DNA of 35,392 nucleotides from Flavobacteriaceae bacterium (lineage in GTDB: Bacteria > Bacteroidota > Bacteroidia > Flavobacteriales > Flavobacteriaceae). Numbering within the stretch: position 1 is the first letter of the stretch; the number at the start of each line of letters is the position of its first letter. The notes beneath the pieces were generated by a model. It saw only the letters and a list, made by a program, of their open reading frames with translations. It searched no databases and was not told where the DNA came from. The position numbers were made by a program, and so were the translations under genes. Positions 27,438 to 35,392 of the stretch are shown here, one piece after another. The stretch is from NCBI GenBank assembly GCA_018623655.1, contig JAAZVG010000002.1:1-35392 (forward strand). The letters are read 5' to 3'.

Positions 27438-28463
27438 ATGAACGAGAACTTAGACGCTACTGGAGCTCATTTTGAAAAGGAGGAGTTTGACATTGAGCGG
27501 GCCCTTAGACCAAGGGGATTTGATGATTTTGCAGGACAAGAGGCCGTTCTTGAGAATTTAAAGATCTTCGTAGAGGCTGCTAATCTTCGAGATGAAGCTC
27601 TAGATCATACCTTACTTCATGGCCCTCCCGGGTTAGGAAAGACGACCCTTGCACATATTTTAGCAAATGAATTAGATGTCAATATAAAAATCACTTCGGG
27701 TCCTGTTCTTGATAAACCAGGTGATCTCGCTGGTCTTCTTACCAATTTAGAAGAGCGAGATGTGTTGTTTATAGATGAGATTCATCGTTTAAGTCCAGTG
27801 GTTGAAGAGTACCTTTATTCTGCAATGGAAGATTATAAGATTGATATCATGATTGAAACGGGCCCAAATGCTCGATCTGTCCAGATTCACCTTAAACCAT
27901 TTACACTTATTGGTGCAACTACGCGATCGGGTCTATTAACAGCTCCAATGCGTGCTCGCTTCGGTATTCAATCTCGACTTTCATATTATAGTACTGAGTT
28001 GCTTTCTACCATCGCTTTGCGCAGTTCAGAAATTTTACGAATTCCTATGGATGAAAGTGCTGCTGTTGAAATTGCTGGTAGAAGTAGGGGTACTCCTCGA
28101 ATTTGTAATGCTTTATTGCGCAGAGTTCGAGATTTTGCTCAAATTAAAGGAAATGGAACCATTGATCTCCATATTGCTCAATTCGGTCTAAAAGCGCTCA
28201 ATGTGGATGCACATGGTTTGGATGAAATGGATAATAAAATTCTATCTACACTAATCGATAAGTTTTCGGGAGGCCCCGTTGGGATTAACACCTTGGCGAC
28301 GGCTGTTTCTGAAAATCCTGAAACTCTCGAGGAGGTTTATGAGCCCTTTTTGATTCAAGAAGGATTTTTAATTAGAACACCTAGAGGAAGAGAAGCTACA
28401 CCTCTTGCGTACACTCATTTAGGAAAGACGAGGTCTACAAGTCAGAAAGGACTATTTGAATAA
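27438..28463 (+). CDS. ruvB: Holliday junction branch migration helicase RuvB
   Basis: Walker [18 protein letters not shown], Walker [34 protein letters not shown]. Start set at MNENLDATG; the ORF track start at 27387 lies within the terminator. Confidence 0.96.
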   Translation: MNENLDATGAHFEKEEFDIERALRPRGFDDFAGQEAVLENLKIFVEAANLRDEALDHTLLHGPPGLGKTTLAHILANELDVNIKITSGPVLDKPGDLAGLLTNLEERDVLFIDEIHRLSPVVEEYLYSAMEDYKIDIMIETGPNARSVQIHLKPFTLIGATTRSGLLTAPMRARFGIQSRLSYYSTELLSTIALRSSEILRIPMDESAAVEIAGRSRGTPRICNALLRRVRDFAQIKGNGTIDLHIAQFGLKALNVDAHGLDEMDNKILSTLIDKFSGGPVGINTLATAVSENPETLEEVYEPFLIQEGFLIRTPRGREATPLAYTHLGKTRSTSQKGLFE

Positions 28464-28465
28464 AC

Positions 28466-29407
28466 ATGCAGAAGGATGAGAAGCTACATAGGCGTACTGT
28501 TTTCTTAAAGAAGGCGGCTATGCGTCATGGGTTTCTATCTTCTGGTATTGCAAAGGCCGGGTTTCTTGAAGAAGATGCTCCTCGATTAGAGTCTTGGCTA
28601 AATAAGGGTTATCACGGTAAAATGTCGTACATGGAGCGCAATTTTGATTTGCGACTTAACCCTACCAAATTGGTTCCCGGGGCTAAATCAGTCATCTCTT
28701 TGTTATTCAATTATTATCCGTCAGAAAGGATTGCTTTTAAGCAAAAGCAGTTTAAAATTTCTAAATATGCTTACGGTCAAGACTATCATGAGGTAATTAA
28801 GAAGAAATTACGTGCCTTGTTTCAAGAATTACAAGAGGAATTCGGGTCTATTGAGGGTAGAGTTTTTGTTGATTCTGCACCTATTTTAGAAAAGTCTTGG
28901 GCTCAAAAATCGGGTCTAGGATGGATTGCGAAAAACGCCAATTTAATTAGTAAGCAGAAAGGCTCTTTTTTCTTTTTAGCTGAAATTATTCTTGATCTAG
29001 AGTTTGAATATGATCATCCAGTAACAACAGATCACTGCGGAAGCTGTACTGCATGTATAGATGCTTGTCCTACACAAGCTATTATTGCTCCAGCCGTCGT
29101 TGATGGATCACGATGTATTTCTTATTTTACCATAGAACTTAAAGAGGCTATACCCGAAAGCTACAAGGGTATGTTCGATGACTGGACGTTTGGTTGTGAT
29201 ACCTGCCAAGATGTATGTCCTTGGAATCGATTTTCTAAAACTCATAACGAGCCGCTATTTGATCCAAATGCTGAACTATTAGAACTAGAAAAGCGAGATT
29301 GGATCGAAATGACCGAAGAGACCTTTGCAAGAGTGTTTAAAAAATCTGCAGTTAAGCGTACTAAGTATTCGGGCTTAAAAAGAAACATTGATTTTTTGAA
29401 AAAGTAG
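28466..29407 (+). CDS. queG: Epoxyqueuosine reductase
   Basis: [41 protein letters not shown], and two [4Fe-4S] motifs [16 protein letters not shown] / [13 protein letters not shown]. Confidence 0.95.
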   Translation: MQKDEKLHRRTVFLKKAAMRHGFLSSGIAKAGFLEEDAPRLESWLNKGYHGKMSYMERNFDLRLNPTKLVPGAKSVISLLFNYYPSERIAFKQKQFKISKYAYGQDYHEVIKKKLRALFQELQEEFGSIEGRVFVDSAPILEKSWAQKSGLGWIAKNANLISKQKGSFFFLAEIILDLEFEYDHPVTTDHCGSCTACIDACPTQAIIAPAVVDGSRCISYFTIELKEAIPESYKGMFDDWTFGCDTCQDVCPWNRFSKTHNEPLFDPNAELLELEKRDWIEMTEETFARVFKKSAVKRTKYSGLKRNIDFLKK

Positions 29408-29434
29408 CTATATTCATGGACTAAACTTACAACC

Positions 29435-31153
29435 ATGAACCAATTAAGCACACTCGATATTGGAGTTATTGTAGTCTACCTCATAGGTATTGTTATCTAT
29501 GGGATTTCAAAATCGAAGAGAGAAAACTCTGAAGATTATTTTTTAGGAGGCCGAACAATGACTTGGCCAATTGTCGGGATTGCTCTCTTTTCTGCAAACA
29601 TTTCGAGTTCTACCCTAGTAGGTCTGGCCTCTGACGGATTTCAGACAAATATTAACGTGTACAACTATGAGTGGTATGCGGTGATTGTCTTGATCATATT
29701 TTCGGTTTTCTTTTTGCCTTTTTACTTAAAATCGGGCGTCTACACCATGCCTGAATTTTTAGAGAGACGTTTTGATAAGCGTTCGAGATATTATTTCTCA
29801 TTGATTACTGTGATAGGTAACGTGATGGTGGATACAGCTGCAGCGCTTTACGTAGGTTCGATTGTATTAAAGCTTCTTTTCCCAGAATATAGTTCGACTA
29901 CGATAATTATCCTTTTAGCCATTGCGGCAGCGGCTTACACGATTCCTGGAGGGCTAAACTCTGTAATTCAAACTGAAGTGATCCAGGCAATTTTATTAAT
30001 CATTGGTTCATGTCTAATTACTTATTTCGCCTTCGATCAATTAGGTGGTGGCTGGTCGGCTATGATGGATAGCTTAGACGGCATGTTATCTGCTGGTCAA
30101 ATTGATTTCGGGGATCGAGCAGCTAATGGTTCTTACATACCCGAAACAGCTAAGGAAGTGTTTAGCTTAGTTAGACCCGCTAATGACGAGTTCATGCCTT
30201 GGTGGGGATTAATTTCTGGAGTTGCCTTGTTAGGATTTTATTTCTGGGCAAATAACCAGTTTATGGTACAGCGAGTTCTAGGTGCAAAGGATCTTCATCA
30301 TGGTCGTATGGGGGCACTGTTTGCAGGTTTTCTGAAGTTACCCGTTATTTTTATCATGATTGTCCCTGGTGTTTTAGCTTTATTACTTTTCAACGATTTA
30401 GATATCACCGGACTTAATTATCCTTTAGCCAGTGGAGAGATGTGTGCCTCACTTACCGACTGTCCTAACTTGACCTATCCTGTTTTACTATTTCAATTAT
30501 TACCAACCGGTGTTCTCGGTCTGGTTGTGGCAGGTTTATTAGCTGCAATGATGTCTTCTGTTTCAGCTACGTTTAACTCGGCTTCGACTCTTATCACTAT
30601 GGACTTTGTTAAGCAATTCAAGCCTGAGTTAGATGGTAAGCAGCTTGTAAGAGTTGGACAAATTACCACTTTAGTTTTAGTGGTATTAGCCGCTATGTGG
30701 GTTCCTTTTATCGAAAAAGTTAGTGACTCTCTATGGGGATACTTGCAATTGGTTATTGCATTTACTTCACCACCAGTTGTAGCCACTTTCATCCTAGGTC
30801 TTTTTTGGAAGAAATCCAATGCTAATGGGGCGTTTTCAAGTTTAATAGTTGGAGGTGCTTTCGCAGTATTTATGATTCTTTCAGCTTCATTTGATTGGTC
30901 TCCTTTTCTCAATGACCTTCACTTTTTAGCTAAAGCCAATTTGCTTTTTGCTATTGCGGTAGTAGTTAACGTATCGGTCAGTCTATATACAGGTCATGTA
31001 GATGAACAAAAAGTTGCTGAGTATACTTACAAGAGATCATTCTACAATGAAGAAACTGAGCAGTTAAAAGGACTTCCTTGGTATAAAAACTATCGTACCC
31101 TTTCGGTTATTTTACTTATCATAACCGCGATTTTTGTTGGAATGTTCTGGTAA
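29435..31153 (+). CDS. Sodium:solute symporter (SSS family)
   Basis: SEDYFLGGRTMTWPIVGIALFSANISSSTLVGLASDGF, multi-pass SSS fold. Confidence 0.92.
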   Translation: MNQLSTLDIGVIVVYLIGIVIYGISKSKRENSEDYFLGGRTMTWPIVGIALFSANISSSTLVGLASDGFQTNINVYNYEWYAVIVLIIFSVFFLPFYLKSGVYTMPEFLERRFDKRSRYYFSLITVIGNVMVDTAAALYVGSIVLKLLFPEYSSTTIIILLAIAAAAYTIPGGLNSVIQTEVIQAILLIIGSCLITYFAFDQLGGGWSAMMDSLDGMLSAGQIDFGDRAANGSYIPETAKEVFSLVRPANDEFMPWWGLISGVALLGFYFWANNQFMVQRVLGAKDLHHGRMGALFAGFLKLPVIFIMIVPGVLALLLFNDLDITGLNYPLASGEMCASLTDCPNLTYPVLLFQLLPTGVLGLVVAGLLAAMMSSVSATFNSASTLITMDFVKQFKPELDGKQLVRVGQITTLVLVVLAAMWVPFIEKVSDSLWGYLQLVIAFTSPPVVATFILGLFWKKSNANGAFSSLIVGGAFAVFMILSASFDWSPFLNDLHFLAKANLLFAIAVVVNVSVSLYTGHVDEQKVAEYTYKRSFYNEETEQLKGLPWYKNYRTLSVILLIITAIFVGMFW

Positions 31154-31221
31154 GGACTAATTCTTTTTTGTGACCTTCCCAGCGAGGGAAACACTTATCT
31201 TTGATATACAATATATCCGAA

Positions 31222-33495
31222 ATGAGAAACTCGAGACAGCGAAGAGAATCACTCGTATATCATGCAAAACCACAGCCGGGTAAGATTAAGATTGTTCCGA
31301 CCAAGCCTTATCAAACCCAGAGAGATTTGGCTATTGCCTACTCTCCTGGAGTTGCCGAGCCTTGCCTAGAGATAGCAGAAACATCAACCGATGCCTATAA
31401 GTATACCGCCAAAGGAAACATTGTAGCAGTTATTTCAAATGGAACGGCCGTACTCGGTTTAGGTGATATAGGTCCATTGGCTTCAAAGCCTGTGATGGAA
31501 GGTAAATGTGTGCTTTTCAAAATTTTTGCTGACATCGATGGTATGGATATTGAAATAGATACCACAGATGTTGACGAGTTTGTAGAAACGGTCAAGCGTA
31601 TTGCTCCAACCTTTGGAGGTATCAATCTAGAAGACATCAAAGCCCCAGAGGCATTTGAAATAGAACGTAGATTAAAGGAGGAATTAGATATTCCTGTGAT
31701 GCATGATGATCAACATGGTACTGCAATTATTTCTGCTGCTGCTCTAATCAATGCGCTTGAATTGGCTGAAAAGAAGATTGAAGATGTTCGAATTGTAGTT
31801 AGTGGAGCTGGTGCTGCCGCTGTTTCTTGTACAAAACTCTATAAGGCCTTTGGTGCTTCTTCAAAGAATATTATCATGCTTGATAGTAAAGGAGTGATTC
31901 GTAAGGATCGTGAAAACCTGAGTTTATCGAAGCAGGAGTTTGCAACTGCGATTGATGTTCATACTCTTGAAGAGGCCATGGTCAAAGCAGATGTATTTAT
32001 CGGTCTTTCTATTGCTGATATCGTTACCCCAGAGATGCTTGAGTCGATGGCTGAAAATCCTATTGTATTTGCAATGGCAAATCCAAATCCTGAAATCAAT
32101 TATGATTTGGCTATTCGTACAAGAGAAGATATTATTATGGCTACAGGTCGCTCAGACCATCCTAATCAGGTCAATAATGTTTTAGGTTTTCCTTTTATTT
32201 TTAGGGGAGCGCTTGACGTTCGAGCTACCAAGATTAATGAAGCTATGAAAATGGCTGCGGTTCGTGCTTTGGCTGATTTAGCAAAGGAGCCAGTACCCGA
32301 ACAGGTTAATATTACTTATGACATTACTCGATTGGCATTTGGTAGAGAGTATATCATTCCAAAACCTTTTGACCCAAGACTTATTTCTAAAATCCCAGTG
32401 GAGGTGGCCAAAGCTGCTATGGAATCTGGGGTGGCCCAGGTTGAAATTTCAGACTGGGAGAAATACGAGGAAGAGCTTATGGCTCGTTCGGGTAACGATA
32501 ATAAATTTATTCGTACTCTTCACGATAAGGCGAAGCAAAATCCGAAACGCGTTGTTTTTGCAGAAGCAGATCAGATCGATGTACTTAAAGCTGCTCAGTT
32601 TGTTTCTGATGAAGGTATGGCTTATCCCATTCTGCTTGGCGATAAGGAAGTTATTGAGAGCCTGAAAGAAGAGCTTGAATTCGATGCTGAGGTTCCTATT
32701 ATTGATCCCTCTGATGACGATCAACAAGCTCGTCGCGACGAATTTGCTAAGCTGTTATGGAGCCGTGGTGAACGAGAAGGAGTTCAAAGGTATAGTGCGG
32801 GTGTCAGAATGATGCACAGAAACTATTTTGGTCCAATGATGGTTCTTTCTGGTGAGGCTGATGCCATGATTTCGGGTTATTCTCGCTCGTTTCCAAAAGT
32901 GCTTCTTCCCGTTTTGGAGACAGTAGGTAGAGGTCCAGATATCAAAAGAGCTGCTACGATGAATATCATGATGACACCACGTGGCCCATTGTTTTTAGCA
33001 GATACTGCGATTAATGTGAATCCGACAGCTGAAGAACTAGCTGAGATTGCTGCCATGACGGCAAAAGAGGTTCGAGCGTTTGGATATGAACCAGTGATGG
33101 CAATGCTTTCTTTCTCAAATTATGGTTCTTCGAATAAACCTGAGGCACGAAAGATAAAGAATGCGGTCAAAATTCTTCACAGAGACCACCCAGATCTAAT
33201 TGTTGACGGAGAGATTCAAGCAGATTTTGCACTCAATCCAGAGATGGGGTCCCAAACCTTTCCATTTTCGAAATTGGCCAATCGAAAAGTCAATACATTG
33301 ATATTCCCGAATCTAGATTCAGCCAACATTACCTATAAACTCATGAAAGAGTTACATGGAGTAAAGTCGATTGGCCCTGTGATGCTTGGTCTTGATAAGC
33401 CAATACATATTTTGCAGTTAGGAGCAAGTGTAGAGGAAATTATTAATATGACCTCTATAGCGGTAACTGACGCGCAACGCGCAACAAAAAAATAA
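31222..33495 (+). CDS. maeB: NADP-dependent malic enzyme with C-terminal phosphotransacetylase-like domain
   Basis: AYSPGVAEPCLEIAE, VMHDDQHGTAIISAAAL, MANPNPEI malic enzyme motifs, followed by PTA-like domain (YSRSFPKVLLPVLETVGRG...). Start set at MRNSRQRRESLVYHAKPQPGK. Confidence 0.94.
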   Translation: MRNSRQRRESLVYHAKPQPGKIKIVPTKPYQTQRDLAIAYSPGVAEPCLEIAETSTDAYKYTAKGNIVAVISNGTAVLGLGDIGPLASKPVMEGKCVLFKIFADIDGMDIEIDTTDVDEFVETVKRIAPTFGGINLEDIKAPEAFEIERRLKEELDIPVMHDDQHGTAIISAAALINALELAEKKIEDVRIVVSGAGAAAVSCTKLYKAFGASSKNIIMLDSKGVIRKDRENLSLSKQEFATAIDVHTLEEAMVKADVFIGLSIADIVTPEMLESMAENPIVFAMANPNPEINYDLAIRTREDIIMATGRSDHPNQVNNVLGFPFIFRGALDVRATKINEAMKMAAVRALADLAKEPVPEQVNITYDITRLAFGREYIIPKPFDPRLISKIPVEVAKAAMESGVAQVEISDWEKYEEELMARSGNDNKFIRTLHDKAKQNPKRVVFAEADQIDVLKAAQFVSDEGMAYPILLGDKEVIESLKEELEFDAEVPIIDPSDDDQQARRDEFAKLLWSRGEREGVQRYSAGVRMMHRNYFGPMMVLSGEADAMISGYSRSFPKVLLPVLETVGRGPDIKRAATMNIMMTPRGPLFLADTAINVNPTAEELAEIAAMTAKEVRAFGYEPVMAMLSFSNYGSSNKPEARKIKNAVKILHRDHPDLIVDGEIQADFALNPEMGSQTFPFSKLANRKVNTLIFPNLDSANITYKLMKELHGVKSIGPVMLGLDKPIHILQLGASVEEIINMTSIAVTDAQRATKK

Positions 33496-33501
33496 ACTAC
33501 T

Positions 33502-34089
33502 ATGATTAGCCACCTCAGAGGTCGAATGATTGAAAAAACTCCCACTCATGTGATTCTTGAGTGCAATGGGGTAGGTTATCATCTTGAAGTTTCTCTTAAT
33601 ACCTTCTCTGGATTGAGTTCAGAAGAGGAACAGCTTTTATACACTCATCTTCAAATCAAGGAAGATAGCCATACACTTTTCGGATTTTTATCTGAATTTG
33701 AGCGTTCGGTTTTTCGCTTGCTCATCTCGGTGAGTGGTGTTGGCGCAGCAACAGCTAGAACGATGCTTTCTTCACTTAGTCCATCTGAAGTGGTTGGCGC
33801 TATAGGATCTGAACAGGTAGCTATTGTGCAATCGGTTAAGGGTATTGGAGCAAAAACGGCTCAAAGAATGATTCTCGAATTGAAGGATAAAGTCTTAGCA
33901 TTAGAGGGTGCTGAAGATGTGATTAGCGCGAGAGCTGTCAATGGACAGAATGGGGAAGAGGCAATTGCCGCATTGGAGGTGCTTGGTTTTTCAAGAAAAT
34001 CAGTACAAAAAATTGTAGATAAACTCTTAACAGCAGATTCTGAGATGAGCGTAGAGGATCTCATAAAGAATACGCTAAACGCACTTTAA
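33502..34089 (+). CDS. ruvA: Holliday junction branch migration protein RuvA
   Basis: MISHLRGRMIEKTPTHVILECNGVGYHLEVSLNTF...LLISVSGVGAATARTMLSS...VKGIGAKTAQRMILELKDK. Confidence 0.96.
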   Translation: MISHLRGRMIEKTPTHVILECNGVGYHLEVSLNTFSGLSSEEEQLLYTHLQIKEDSHTLFGFLSEFERSVFRLLISVSGVGAATARTMLSSLSPSEVVGAIGSEQVAIVQSVKGIGAKTAQRMILELKDKVLALEGAEDVISARAVNGQNGEEAIAALEVLGFSRKSVQKIVDKLLTADSEMSVEDLIKNTLNAL

Positions 34090-34090
34090 A

Positions 34091-35392
34091 TTGAAAATTA
34101 GACTGGATTCAATACGGTCTCTTTGTGTACTGTTTGCCTTCTTTGTAATCCCATTCACTCTGGCACAGAAATTACCTGCATTGTCCCCTTATGGGATCGA
34201 AGAGATTTATCAGTATGATCCTGTTCATAATCGATACGAGCTATTACCTTCTGTGTCGGGAAAAGTAGTAGGTTATCCAAGGTATTTAAGTTTCACGCAA
34301 TATTACGAGGCGCTTCGAGCTCAGATAATTAAGTCTAATTACCAAACAAAAACGGATGCGCTTTCGAAAGTAAATGATACGGTAACTGACGCACGTGAGG
34401 ATTTACTACCAACCTATTATGTTAATTCTGCTTTTTTTGAATCCATATTTGGTGGTAATACCATAACAGTGGACGCTTCAGGAGGCTTTTCACTTGACCT
34501 AGGTGCTCTTAGTCAGAAATCAGAAAATCCATCTGTTTCTGTTCGTAATCAAAGAAGTACCGTTCTTGATATTGATCAGCAATTCGATTTAAATGTTGAT
34601 GCGCAAGTTGGAGAACGTTTACGAGTTCAAGCAAATATGGACTCTCGCTCGAGCTTTGATTTTCAAAACTTGTTTAAAATAGAGTATAACCCAAATGAAG
34701 ACGATTTAATTCGGAATATTGAGTTTGGTAATGTGAGTATGCCGCTCAATAGTAGTTTAATGACTGGGGCTCAGAATTTATTTGGACTCAAAACTGATTT
34801 ACAGTTTGGGCGTACCTCTGTGACCGCCGTTTATGCAGAACAGCGATCTCAGCGCAATACAATTAGTACTCAAAATGGTTCTGTGGTCAATGAATTCGAA
34901 TTGACCGCGCTCGATTATGAGGAGAACACTCACTTTTTCCTAAGTCAACATTTTAGAGACGCCTATGATCTAGCACTTAAGAATTATCCCTTCATCGCTT
35001 CTAATATTCAAATAACGCGAATTGAAGTATGGGTGACCAATCGATCACAACAAACAGAGAATGTTAGGCAAATTGTAGGCTTTCAAGACCTCGGTGAATA
35101 CGATCCTGACAAGGTTAGGTTTAACGGGCCACAGAGTTTTTTTACGGCTACTGAGTCATTACCCGATAATAAGGCCAACTTACTCAATCCAAATTCGATA
35201 GGAGGTGAAGGTCTTCCCAGTTCAATAAGAACTGTGGCTGGTGCCGCCTCTGGATTAAGTTTGTTAGGCGAGCCTTTAGTAAACGGCTTAGACTATGCTT
35301 CTTTGGAAAATGCGCGAAAGTTAGAAGCCGGTTTAGATTATTCGTTCCACCGGCAGTTAGGTTACATCTCTCTTAATCAGCCATTGGCCACA
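34091..35392 (+). CDS. sprA: Gliding motility / T9SS outer-membrane translocon protein SprA (Sov), N-terminal part, truncated by window edge
   Basis: Open frame from TTG at 34091 to window end, not in ORF track: (L/M)KIRLDSIRSLCVLFAFFVIPFTLAQKLPALSPYGIEEIYQYDPVHNRYELLPSVSGKVVGYPRYLSFTQYYEALRAQ...QQFDLNVDAQVGERLRVQANMDSRSSFDFQNLFKIEYNPNEDDLIRNIEFGNVSMPLNSSLMTGAQNLFGLKTDLQFGR, characteristic of SprA; ruvA-sprA adjacency is common in Flavobacteriia. Confidence 0.9.
   Translation, partial: MKIRLDSIRSLCVLFAFFVIPFTLAQKLPALSPYGIEEIYQYDPVHNRYELLPSVSGKVVGYPRYLSFTQYYEALRAQIIKSNYQTKTDALSKVNDTVTDAREDLLPTYYVNSAFFESIFGGNTITVDASGGFSLDLGALSQKSENPSVSVRNQRSTVLDIDQQFDLNVDAQVGERLRVQANMDSRSSFDFQNLFKIEYNPNEDDLIRNIEFGNVSMPLNSSLMTGAQNLFGLKTDLQFGRTSVTAVYAEQRSQRNTISTQNGSVVNEFELTALDYEENTHFFLSQHFRDAYDLALKNYPFIASNIQITRIEVWVTNRSQQTENVRQIVGFQDLGEYDPDKVRFNGPQSFFTATESLPDNKANLLNPNSIGGEGLPSSIRTVAGAASGLSLLGEPLVNGLDYASLENARKLEAGLDYSFHRQLGYISLNQPLAT

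Noticed and set aside
1-35392. CRISPR arrays, transposons, prophage, toxin-antitoxin or defence modules
   Set aside because: No repeat-spacer pattern, transposase/integrase, or recognised defence/toxin gene found on either strand; long genes are all assignable to core families.

Overview
The window reads as a chromosomal segment of a Bacteroidota (Flavobacteriia-like) genome. Gene content is mostly core and housekeeping. The minus-strand block is pyrH (partial), tsf, rpsB, rpsI, rplM and polA. It is followed by a membrane metallophosphoesterase, a thioredoxin-fold protein without CxxC, and a large DUF2723 membrane protein. A tRNA-Gln(TTG) sits directly upstream of rimP-nusA-infB, and a SPOR-like protein converges on infB. 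A complete alternative complex III operon (actABCDEF) runs directly into cytochrome c oxidase subunits II and I. The rest is ruvB, queG, a sodium/solute symporter, a maeB-type malic enzyme, ruvA and the 5' part of sprA (T9SS translocon / gliding), which runs off the window and is missing from the ORF track. I see no CRISPR array, transposon, prophage or defence island, and no convincing undescribed multi-gene system. The observations most worth a second look are: (1) a PolA whose proofreading exonuclease motifs look degenerate; (2) a perfect 24-bp palindrome between tRNA-Gln and rimP-nusA-infB, a possible attenuator; (3) an infB terminator embedded antisense inside the converging SPOR gene; (4) a His-rich loop in ActF; (5) a thioredoxin-fold protein with WNDDS at the WCGPC position; (6) recurring TAnnTTTGC(A/C) promoter elements, some very close to start codons.
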